A DNA stretch of 50,114 nt from JABDLF01 sp041609715 (GTDB lineage Bacteria; Pseudomonadota; Gammaproteobacteria; Steroidobacterales; JABDLF01), in assembly GCA_041609715.1 (NCBI GenBank), contig JBFIQI010000004.1:1-50114 (forward strand), in the 5' to 3' direction. A model generated the notes under the pieces. That model made no database searches. It had not been told where the DNA came from and was given only the letters and a program-made list of their open reading frames with translations. How positions within the stretch are numbered: position 1 is the stretch's first letter; each line of letters begins with the position of its first letter. The position numbers were made by a program, and so were the translations under genes. Below, in pieces: positions 1-7,000 of the stretch.

Positions 1-1
1 G

Positions 2-349
2 GACGGGCTGGGGGGTCCCGGGCCCACCAGCCGCGCAGAGTATCGCCAGCGCTCGCCCCTCAGCCACGCGGATCAGCTGTCTTGTCCCGTGATCTTCATG
101 CAGGGTCTCAAGGACAGGGTAGTAACGCCGGATCAATCGGAACGCATGGCCGCAGCGCTGCGCGCCAAGGGCCTGCCGGTTCTGTACATCACATTTGCAG
201 ATGAGGGGCACGGCTTCCGACAGGCCGAAAACATAGCAACGGCCCTGGAAGCAGAGCTTTACTTCTATTCCCGTATATTTGGTTTCGATGCACCCGGCAT
301 CAGTTTCCAGCCACCCATCGATAACCTGGATGATCAGGGGAGACCATGA
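2..349 (+). CDS. S9 family (prolyl oligopeptidase-type) serine peptidase, C-terminal part
   Basis: Only the last 115 residues or so lie in the window; the frame is open from base 2. It is the end of the alpha/beta-hydrolase catalytic domain of an S9 peptidase. The triad Asp is visible in LKDRVVTPDQS and the triad His in DEGHGFR, in the order and spacing usual for the family. The nucleophile Ser and the beta-propeller would lie upstream. S9 enzymes cleave short peptides. The stop overlaps the ATG of the next gene (ATGA), so the two are probably translationally coupled, and both are peptidases. The exact S9 subfamily (dipeptidyl- or acylaminoacyl-peptidase) cannot be told from this fragment. 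Confidence 0.85.
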   Translation, partial: DGLGGPGPTSRAEYRQRSPLSHADQLSCPVIFMQGLKDRVVTPDQSERMAAALRAKGLPVLYITFADEGHGFRQAENIATALEAELYFYSRIFGFDAPGISFQPPIDNLDDQGRP

Positions 350-2841
350 GCAAAACTATCAGCGCGCAATTTGTCCAACTGTTGGCCATTCTGGCATTGG
401 TTTCCGGGTGCGCCAGCACTCTGCCGGTAACCACCAACCAGGATGAAGCCGGAACCATGCGAGCATATACCCATGGCATGCAGGCACATAGGGGATTCAT
501 AAATTTCTACTGGGACGCGACTAAAGGGCGCGTGCTGCTGGAAATCAACAAATTCGACGCGGAACTTCTGTACGTGACTTACCTGGCCCGCGGTGTTGGT
601 TCCAACGACCTGGGGCTGGACCGGGGCCAGATTGGCCACACGCGAATCGTGACCTTTCAACGCGTGGGTCCCAAGGTTCTTATGATCGAACCCAACTACA
701 GTTTCCGGGCCATCAGCGACAATCCGGATGAACAAAAGGCTATCCGGGAATCCTTCGCCAGCTCGGTAATTTGGGCCTTCAAAGTGGAGCATGAATCCGG
801 CACCAGCGTGCTGGTGGATGCCACCGGTTTTCTCGCCCGAGATGCCCACGGCCTTGCCCGCCGGCTGCAGCGCGCCGGTGAGGGCAGTTATACCGTGGAC
901 CCGGAGCGCTCGGCATTTTATGCGCCGCGCAGCCGGGCTTTCGAACGCAATACGGAACTCGAATTCAGCGTTACCTTTGCGGGGGAACCGGCGGGCAACC
1001 AGTTACCCCAGGTAACGCCGACGCCCCAGGCGCTGACCATTCATATGCATCACTCTTTTGTTGCCTTGCCAGACGATGAATACCGGCCGCGCGCCTTCGA
1101 TCCGCGCAGCGGATATTTCGGCATCAGTTTTGCGGATTACGCGAGTCCCATCCATGCGCCACTGACAAAGCGTTTTATTGCGCGCCACCGTCTGCAAAAA
1201 CAAAACCCGGACGCCCCGGTCAGCGCGGCTGTTGAGCCCATCGTTTATTACGTTGATGCCGGTGCGCCATCGCCAGTGCGAGAAGCGCTGATCGAGGGCG
1301 CCCGCTGGTGGGCCGAGGCATTCGAGGCCATCGGCTACAAGGACGCGTTCCGCGTGGAAGTTTTGCCCGCAGGCGCGGATCCGCTGGATGTGCGCTACAA
1401 CGTCATCCAGTGGGTGCATCGCGCCACCCGCGGCTGGTCTTATGGCGCAAGCGTTATCGACCCCCGCAGCGGCGAGATCATCAAGGGCCATGTGTCTCTG
1501 GGTTCCCTGCGTGTGCGACAGGATTTTCTGCTGGCGGAAGGCCTGCTGGCGCCTTACGCGGACGACGGAGCAGTGCCGCCCGAGCTGCTGGAGATGGCCC
1601 TGGCACGGTTGCGCCAGCTATCCGCTCATGAGGTTGGACATACCCTGGGCCTCAACCACAATTTTGCCGCCAGCATGGAAGATCGCGCGTCCGTCATGGA
1701 CTACCCCCACCCGCTGGTGACGCTGGCCGGCGACGGCTCCCTGGACCTGAGCCGGGCCTACGGCACGGGCGTGGGTGCCTGGGACCGCTATGCCATCGAG
1801 TTTGGCTACCAGGATTTTCCGGACACCGTCGACGAAGCCGTGGCACTCAAACAGATCGTGGCCGCCGCCATTGCCCGCGGACAACAGTATGTTGTGGATG
1901 AGGATGCCCGGACGCCCGGCGCGGCTCACCCGCTGGGCCACCTGTGGGACAACGGCAGTGATGTCGTTGCCGAGTTCCGCCGACTGTTGGCTGTGCGTGG
2001 CCAGGTGTTGCGCAACTTCTCGGCCAGCAACATTCCTGTGGGTGCGCCCCTGGCAACCCTTGAAGAAGTGCTGGTACCCATGTACCTGATGCACCGTTAC
2101 CAGGCCGAAGCGGTCGCCAAACTCCTGGGCGGGCAGTACTACAGCTACGCGCTGCGCGGTGACGGGCAAGAGGCCACCCGCGCCGTACCGGGTCATGTGC
2201 AGCGCGAAGCCCTGAACGCCCTGCTGGCCACGCTGTCGGCCGACACGCTGCTGTTACCGGAGAATTTGTTAAGTCTGATTCCCGGCCGGCCTCCGGGTTA
2301 TGCCCCTCATCGCGAGCTGTTCCAGCGCCGCACGGGCCCCGTGTTTGATGCTTTTGCGCCGGCAGAATCGGCCGCCGGCCTGGTTGTCAGCCTTATGCTG
2401 CAGCCGGAGCGCGCCAATCGCATGGTCGTTGCCCATGCTCTTGATACCAGGCAACCCGGGCTGGACGAGGTCCTCGAGCGGCTTATCGCGGCCAGCTGGC
2501 TGACTACACCCGCTCCTGGCGCAACGGGCGACCTGCAGCGCCTGGTGGATCATGTGGTGCTGGCCGGCATCATGCGTCTTGCCGCACATGAGCAGGCCAG
2601 CGAACTGACGCGGGAAATTGCCTATGGCCGCCTCAACGCACTGGCGATATGGCTGGAAAGGCGGGCAGCGCGTGAGGGTCGCTCGCCAGCCAGCGATCAT
2701 TACCGTTATGGCAATTTGCTCATTCGGCGCTTCCTCGATGATCCCCTCAAGCATGCCCCTGTGCCGGCACCGGCCCTCCCGCCGGGCTCACCCATCGGTG
2801 ACGCCAGCCTGCAATCGTTTTTCTCGCCACGGCAGATGTAA
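346..2841 (+). CDS. Zinc-dependent metalloprotease lipoprotein (DUF5117/DUF4953 type)
   Basis: 831 residues. The N-terminus is a lipoprotein signal peptide with lipobox L-V-S-G-C22, so the protein should be anchored in an outer or inner membrane leaflet facing the periplasm or surface. Residues about 35-170 resemble the DUF5117 region found in large secreted metalloproteases. The catalytic core holds the metzincin-like zinc site HEVGHTLGLNH (H428, E429, H432, H438), followed by a Met-turn candidate in SVMDY (M451). A C-terminal region of about 300 residues has no motif I recognise. It overlaps the S9 peptidase by four bases, so the pair probably degrades extracellular or periplasmic peptides. 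The substrate is unknown. The zinc site is convincing; the domain names rest on remembered family features. Confidence 0.88.
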   Translation: MSKTISAQFVQLLAILALVSGCASTLPVTTNQDEAGTMRAYTHGMQAHRGFINFYWDATKGRVLLEINKFDAELLYVTYLARGVGSNDLGLDRGQIGHTRIVTFQRVGPKVLMIEPNYSFRAISDNPDEQKAIRESFASSVIWAFKVEHESGTSVLVDATGFLARDAHGLARRLQRAGEGSYTVDPERSAFYAPRSRAFERNTELEFSVTFAGEPAGNQLPQVTPTPQALTIHMHHSFVALPDDEYRPRAFDPRSGYFGISFADYASPIHAPLTKRFIARHRLQKQNPDAPVSAAVEPIVYYVDAGAPSPVREALIEGARWWAEAFEAIGYKDAFRVEVLPAGADPLDVRYNVIQWVHRATRGWSYGASVIDPRSGEIIKGHVSLGSLRVRQDFLLAEGLLAPYADDGAVPPELLEMALARLRQLSAHEVGHTLGLNHNFAASMEDRASVMDYPHPLVTLAGDGSLDLSRAYGTGVGAWDRYAIEFGYQDFPDTVDEAVALKQIVAAAIARGQQYVVDEDARTPGAAHPLGHLWDNGSDVVAEFRRLLAVRGQVLRNFSASNIPVGAPLATLEEVLVPMYLMHRYQAEAVAKLLGGQYYSYALRGDGQEATRAVPGHVQREALNALLATLSADTLLLPENLLSLIPGRPPGYAPHRELFQRRTGPVFDAFAPAESAAGLVVSLMLQPERANRMVVAHALDTRQPGLDEVLERLIAASWLTTPAPGATGDLQRLVDHVVLAGIMRLAAHEQASELTREIAYGRLNALAIWLERRAAREGRSPASDHYRYGNLLIRRFLDDPLKHAPVPAPALPPGSPIGDASLQSFFSPRQM

Positions 2842-2862
2842 GCGGCAGGACACGGTGTCGGC

Positions 2863-4170
2863 GTGAACAAGTTCCGTTTCACTACCGTCACCGCCGTGGT
2901 GATCGCCAACATGGTGGGCACCGGCGTGTTCACCAGCCTTGGATTTCAGCTGCTGGAGCTGCGTTCGGGTTTTGTGTTGCTCATGCTGTGGCTGGTGGGC
3001 GGGCTGGTGGCATTCTGCGGCGCCATGACCTATGCCGAACTGGGAGCGGCCTTGCCGCGCTCCGGGGGCGAATACCATTTCCTGAGCCGCATATATCACC
3101 CGGCAGTGGGATTTGTTTCCGGATGGATTTCGGCCACCATCGGATTTGCAGCACCCACTGCCCTGGCTGCCATCACCTTCGCCGCCTATGCGACCTCATC
3201 CTGGCCCGGCTCGGCATCACCGGCACTGCTCAAGACCCTGGCATGCGCACTGGTGCTGGTCCTGACGCTGGTACACGCCAGCAATCGACGTAGCAGCGGT
3301 GGCTTGCAGACCATATTCACCGCTTTGAAAGTACTGGTCATCGTGGCATTTTGCGGCGCGGCGCTGCTGTTTTCAGACTCTGTCCAGCCGGTCACTTTTC
3401 TGCCATTGCAAGGAGATGGCGCCCTGTTACTCAGCAGCGCTTTCGCAGTCTCCCTGATTTACGTGAATTACGCTTATACCGGCTGGAATGCCGCCACTTA
3501 TCTGAGCAGCGAAGTGGAGAATCCGCAACGTTATCTGCCGCGCATACTGTTTACCGGTACGCTGATCGTGGCTGCCCTGTACCTGGCGCTGAATTATGTG
3601 TTCCTGCGGGTGGCACCCATGGACGCCATGACCGGCCAGGTGGAGGTGGGTTACATCGCGGCCAGGTCAGCATTTGGCGAAACCGCCGGCCGCCTGACGG
3701 GTCTGGTGCTGGCCCTGTTGCTGATTTCCACCGTCAGCGCCATGACCCTGGCCGGGCCGCGGGTACTGCAGGTGATCGGCGAGGACTTCAGGGCGCTGAG
3801 GTTTCTCAGGGCCCTGACACCACAGGGCCTGCCGGCCCGGGCCATCGGCCTGCAGTCGAGCCTTGCCGTAATCTTCATCATCACCTCGACCTTCGAGTCC
3901 ATACTGGTATTTGCCGGCTTTACCCTCGCGCTCAGCAGTTTTGCGACGGTTCTGGGCGTGTATGTTCTGCGCTGGCGGCAGCCGCAACTGTTACGGCCCT
4001 ATCGTACGCTGGGGTACCCCCTCACCCCCCTGATTTACCTGCTGATAACGGCCTGGACCCTGGTTTTCGTGGCCATCAACAAGCCGGCAGAAGCGCTCGC
4101 GGGGCTGGGCATCATCATGGCGGGACTGGTGTTCTACGGCTGGTCGAGACGCTTCGAACAGGCTCCATAA
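2863..4170 (+). CDS. APC family amino acid permease
   Basis: 435 residues, starting at GTG 2863, 21 bases after the metalloprotease stop. It is a polytopic inner-membrane protein with about 12 hydrophobic helices. The start of the first helix carries the APC substrate-site signature: VVIANMVGTGVFTS has the glycine-rich unwound segment G-T-G that binds the substrate amino group. APC permeases import amino acids or polyamines by proton symport or exchange. The position directly behind two peptidase genes suggests uptake of their products, which is inference. Substrate specificity cannot be read from the sequence. The Shine-Dalgarno sequence in front of the GTG is weak, so the start is slightly uncertain. 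Confidence 0.88.
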   Translation: MNKFRFTTVTAVVIANMVGTGVFTSLGFQLLELRSGFVLLMLWLVGGLVAFCGAMTYAELGAALPRSGGEYHFLSRIYHPAVGFVSGWISATIGFAAPTALAAITFAAYATSSWPGSASPALLKTLACALVLVLTLVHASNRRSSGGLQTIFTALKVLVIVAFCGAALLFSDSVQPVTFLPLQGDGALLLSSAFAVSLIYVNYAYTGWNAATYLSSEVENPQRYLPRILFTGTLIVAALYLALNYVFLRVAPMDAMTGQVEVGYIAARSAFGETAGRLTGLVLALLLISTVSAMTLAGPRVLQVIGEDFRALRFLRALTPQGLPARAIGLQSSLAVIFIITSTFESILVFAGFTLALSSFATVLGVYVLRWRQPQLLRPYRTLGYPLTPLIYLLITAWTLVFVAINKPAEALAGLGIIMAGLVFYGWSRRFEQAP

Positions 4171-4192
4171 GCCACCGCAAGCGGGTGGACGC

Positions 4193-4540
4193 TTACGCCT
4201 GGGTAAGACCTATGGGATTGCCTTCCGGATCTTCGACAAGGGCAAAATTCAGTTCGCCATAGGAGGTGGGAGGTATGCGAATACTGCCGCCCAGTTTTTT
4301 GACCTTGCCTACGGTGGCCGCCAGGTCATCCACCTCCACATAGACCACGAGCTCAGCCCTGCCCTCGGGTTCGTGGCGTATGCCCGCCGTTAACTTGCCG
4401 CTGCGTTCTGATTCGATATCGTAGTAATCGAATCCCGCCACGTCTTTACGTTCGATATGCCAGTCAAATAACTTGGCATAAAAGTTCTTGAGGCGCGCGC
4501 CATCGCGACCCGCAATTTCAATATGCTTGATTCTCGCCAT
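4193..4540 (-). CDS. VOC (glyoxalase/bleomycin-resistance fold) family protein
   Basis: 115 residues, one vicinal-oxygen-chelate module. The start RIKHIEIAGRDGARLKNFYAKLFDW and the end EDPEGNPIGL are typical of the glyoxalase-like subgroup: a first beta-strand with a His, the FY-LFDW helix, and the D-P-x-G-N-x-x-G-L strand. Small single-module proteins of this kind dimerise to form a metal or substrate pocket; their reactions are mostly unknown. The usual last metal ligand Glu is not obvious (the strand reads FALVEDPEGN), so catalysis is not assured. It converges on the APC permease with a 22-base gap. A GGGA element precedes the ATG. Confidence 0.85.
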   Translation of the reverse strand: MARIKHIEIAGRDGARLKNFYAKLFDWHIERKDVAGFDYYDIESERSGKLTAGIRHEPEGRAELVVYVEVDDLAATVGKVKKLGGSIRIPPTSYGELNFALVEDPEGNPIGLTQA

Positions 4541-4596
4541 ACGGATTCCCGGCTTAGTCTGGCAATGGCAGCGAAATCAACACCAGCAGGCCCCGC

Positions 4597-5271
4597 TCAG
4601 ACAGGCGCGAAGACGCGGGCCAGCCAATTCCGCACATCGCCAATTTCTTCGATGCTGACGCTGTGCGCCAGCTGATAGGCATGCCATGTGACATCGTAAC
4701 CGAGCCCGACCAGCAACTCGCGACTGTCGTTGCCGAGACCCGGCGCAACCACATCATCCATCATGCCGTGGCCGAGGAATATGGGCGTGTCGGCATTGAC
4801 GGTGCTGCGCTCCGCCCCGGTATCAGGGGCATGCGGCAGGTAAGTGGACAAGCCCAGAATGCCGGCGAGCTTCTCCGGATACCTGAGGCCCGCGTACAGG
4901 GCCACGGCGCCTCCCTGGGAAAAGCCAGCCAGCACGATTCGGTGGGTTTCCACGCCACGCCTGTTTTCGCGCTTGACCAGAGCCGCCACTTCGGCCTGGC
5001 TCTGGCGTATGCCGTCGAGATCCTGCGGGGAGGTGCGGTCGATACCGACGATGTCGTACCAGGCGCGCATTTGAAATCCGGCATTCAGCGTCACCGGACG
5101 AACCGGCGCATGGGGGAACACGAAGCGAATGGAGACGTCCTCGATATCCAGCTCCGGCACGATGGGCTCGAAGTCATGGCCATCGGCACCCAGTCCGTGC
5201 AGCCATATGACGCTGGCATCCGGACGCGAGCCGGTCTCGATCTCCACCGCATCCAGCAGTCCGCGCGTCAT
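4597..5271 (-). CDS. Alpha/beta hydrolase, carboxylesterase/lysophospholipase (Abhydrolase_2) family
   Basis: 224 residues from ATG 5271, which has a GAGG element seven bases upstream; an in-frame ATG at 5295 would add eight residues and has no such site. Counting from 5271, the oxyanion strand is VIWLHGLGADGHDF, the nucleophile elbow GFSQGG (S118), the acid is in HGMMDDVV (D172), and the catalytic His is H203 in AHSVS. This is the full triad of the small carboxylesterase/acyl-protein thioesterase family, and the length matches (about 220). These are cytosolic esterases acting on short acyl esters or lysophospholipids. The gene stands alone, divergent from the hypothetical gene at 5335. Confidence 0.9.
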   Translation of the reverse strand: MTRGLLDAVEIETGSRPDASVIWLHGLGADGHDFEPIVPELDIEDVSIRFVFPHAPVRPVTLNAGFQMRAWYDIVGIDRTSPQDLDGIRQSQAEVAALVKRENRRGVETHRIVLAGFSQGGAVALYAGLRYPEKLAGILGLSTYLPHAPDTGAERSTVNADTPIFLGHGMMDDVVAPGLGNDSRELLVGLGYDVTWHAYQLAHSVSIEEIGDVRNWLARVFAPV

Positions 5272-5334
5272 GGTGTATCCTCGTGCTGAAGTCATTATAT
5301 CAATGCCTCATGTTAACAAAGCTCGGGGCCTGAC

Positions 5335-5769
5335 ATGTCTGAATACAACAGCATCCCGGATCAGATCAGGCGTAACGCCGTTGCCATCATCAGCCTGCTG
5401 GTGGCGTTCGCCAGCCTTGGTTACAACACCTGGCGCAACGAGCAAACGGAAATGAACCGTAACGTGCGCCACGCCGCTTTTGAGATGCTGGTGCGGCTGG
5501 GAGAACTACAGCAGGTAGCCGATCATTTGCATTACGCCAATGATGCTGAGCGCGGTAATCCCATAACCGGCTGGGGCTACGTTGCGGTCATTCGAGATCT
5601 GGCCATGGTTATGCCGGTACCCGTGCGGCAAGCCTCAGATGCCTTGTTCGCTGAGTGGGACAAAAACTGGGAGGGCCTGGGTCAGCACGAAGACGCCGTC
5701 AGAAGCATAACCGCGGCCATCCGCGATACCAGGCAAAGCGTTGTCGAAACCCTCGAAGCCCTGGACTAA
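5335..5769 (+). CDS. Hypothetical protein with one N-terminal membrane segment
   Basis: 144 residues that I do not recognise. Residues about 12-30 form a single hydrophobic segment (AVAIISLLVAFASLGYNTW) followed by a charged, mainly helical domain, so it is probably an inner-membrane-anchored protein with a periplasmic or cytosolic helical tail. There are no cysteines and no recognisable catalytic motif. It is followed 10 bases later by the thioesterase-like gene on the same strand, whose Shine-Dalgarno lies across the stop codon region, so the two are probably co-transcribed. No function is proposed. Confidence 0.75.
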   Translation: MSEYNSIPDQIRRNAVAIISLLVAFASLGYNTWRNEQTEMNRNVRHAAFEMLVRLGELQQVADHLHYANDAERGNPITGWGYVAVIRDLAMVMPVPVRQASDALFAEWDKNWEGLGQHEDAVRSITAAIRDTRQSVVETLEALD

Positions 5770-5779
5770 AGGTGAGCAA

Positions 5780-6226
5780 GTGAGCATCTGGCACCCGGCA
5801 CATGACCACCAGGACCCGCGCTTGCTCGCCCACCTGAATGACCTGGCCAACAACACTGCAGACCAGCACCTCGGCATTCGGGTAACGGAAATCGGGGCAG
5901 ATTATCTCTGCGGCACAGTTCCCGTTGATGAGCGCACCCGCCAGCCCTTTGGCTTATTGCATGGCGGCATTTCGGTGGTGCTGGCCGAGAGCCTGGGCAG
6001 CATAGGCGCCAACCTTTGTGTGGACTCCGCCACCCATATGTGCGTTGGAACCGACATCAATGCAACTCATTTGCTGGCAGTGCGAGAGGGCACGGTAAGC
6101 GGCAGAGCGGCACCCTTGCGCATCGGCAGGAGCAGCCAGACCTGGGGTATAGAGCTGCGCAATGCTGACGGCAAGCTGAGCTGCGTGGCGCGACTTACGC
6201 TGGCGGTGATCCCCCGAGCCCGCTGA
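5780..6226 (+). CDS. PaaI-type hotdog-fold thioesterase
   Basis: 148 residues from GTG 5780. The ribosome binding site AAAGGTGAG lies just upstream at about 5768-5776, which favours this start over an in-frame ATG at 5741 inside the preceding gene. The hotdog signature is clear: the segment around residues 50-75 reads QPFGLLHGGISVVLAESLGS, with the HGG turn and catalytic-type acid (E) on the central helix used by PaaI/4-hydroxybenzoyl-CoA thioesterases. The C-terminal strands (SSQTWGIELRNADGKLSCVARLT) complete the fold. It should hydrolyse acyl-CoA thioesters in the cytosol; many relatives act on aryl-CoAs such as DHNA-CoA. The substrate is not determinable here. Confidence 0.88.
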   Translation: MSIWHPAHDHQDPRLLAHLNDLANNTADQHLGIRVTEIGADYLCGTVPVDERTRQPFGLLHGGISVVLAESLGSIGANLCVDSATHMCVGTDINATHLLAVREGTVSGRAAPLRIGRSSQTWGIELRNADGKLSCVARLTLAVIPRAR

Positions 6227-6240
6227 GGCAGACGGTATCC

Positions 6241-6621
6241 TCAGGGCGAGTAGCCGTGCAAATCAAGGCCCTCGGCCAGAAAATCCGCGAGCATCGGCGT
6301 GCCCACCAGGTATTCAGCGGTTCGCGTGTTCCAGCTGTCTTGCGCCTGCTCCAGGGCGTCGGCCCACTCCTCGATTGCATAATCACCGCGCCCCAGCCAG
6401 ACCAGCGCCACCAGTTCCACCTGCTGGTCCGGCTCCAGGTCATTGATGGTCTCGATGAGTTCGTCAAAAGTGGGATCGTCCTTGTGATTGGCCAGCACCT
6501 GCTGGGCCCAGTCTTCGCTTGGGCTCAGCGGAACCTCGCTGAAAGTTACGCTTTCCTTGACATGGAACTCCCGCGCCCGGTCGATGATTTGCGAGACGAT
6601 CTCGGGATTGATTTCCAGCAC
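6241..6621 (-). CDS. DUF3775 domain-containing protein
   Basis: 126 residues from GTG 6621 (reads as V-L-E-I-N-P-E-I-V). The conserved beginning of the DUF3775 family, LEINPEIVSQIIDRAREF, starts right at this codon and a GGGG element lies about 8 bases upstream, so this start is preferred over an in-frame ATG at 6753 that would add an unconserved 44-residue leader. The rest is acidic and helical, with VALVWLGRGDY and the C-terminal YLVGTPMLADFLAEGL typical of the family. The function of DUF3775 is unknown. The gene converges on the thioesterase gene with a 14-base gap. Confidence 0.85.
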   Translation of the reverse strand: MLEINPEIVSQIIDRAREFHVKESVTFSEVPLSPSEDWAQQVLANHKDDPTFDELIETINDLEPDQQVELVALVWLGRGDYAIEEWADALEQAQDSWNTRTAEYLVGTPMLADFLAEGLDLHGYSP

Positions 6622-6740
6622 TTTCAGGGACCCCGCTGGCCAATTTGCTCTGCTAACCAGTATATGAGTGCCGCACACGCCGCCCGATAAGGGAAAACCG
6701 AAGCCTTGCAGACGGGGCACCACGTCAACGCAAGCGCATA

Positions 6741-6746
6741 TATAAT
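6741..6746 (+). promoter_or_regulatory. Candidate -10 box for the lptM-polA unit
   Basis: A perfect TATAAT occurs 32 bases before the GTG of the small lipoprotein gene, in the gap after the DUF3775 start region. No good -35 hexamer is present at the standard 16-18 base distance, so promoter strength is uncertain. Confidence 0.4.
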
Positions 6747-6777
6747 CAGGCATCCCATCTCCTCTGGAGTCATCACC

Positions 6778-6963
6778 GTGCGTTTAATTGCCTGCGCCCT
6801 GCTGCTTTCGCTGATTGCTTGCGGCCAGAAGGGTCAGCTTTACCTGCCCCCGCCGGAAGCGGCGCAAATTCCCACGCCCTCTGGCGAAGCGGCGACGCTA
6901 TCGGATGACGCGGAACAGGACGCTGATCAACCGGCAGGCCAAGAAAAGGACAAGAACCAGTAG
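6778..6963 (+). CDS. lptM: LptM (YifL)-like small lipoprotein
   Basis: 61 residues from GTG 6778, with GGAG about nine bases upstream. It has a short signal peptide ending in the lipobox L-I-A-C15, followed at once by GQKGQLYLP, the hallmark of the YifL/LptM family. LptM is known to help the outer-membrane LPS translocon LptD-LptE mature by promoting correct disulfide formation. The tail after residue 25 is acidic and low in complexity. In many gammaproteobacteria this gene precedes lysA-dapF; here it precedes polA by 37 bases, and dapF is 30 kb away. It is too short and of the wrong start codon to be obvious at first sight. Identity is well supported by the lipobox and following motif. Confidence 0.88.
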   Translation: MRLIACALLLSLIACGQKGQLYLPPPEAAQIPTPSGEAATLSDDAEQDADQPAGQEKDKNQ

Positions 6964-7000
6964 CCGCAGCCTGGCGGCGCACAGTTGAACTTTCTCCAAA

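Noticed and set aside
4663..5289. 208-residue frame on the plus strand opposite the esterase
   Set aside because: It is a mirror frame of a gene with a full catalytic triad, has no recognisable domain and arises from GC-rich codon use.
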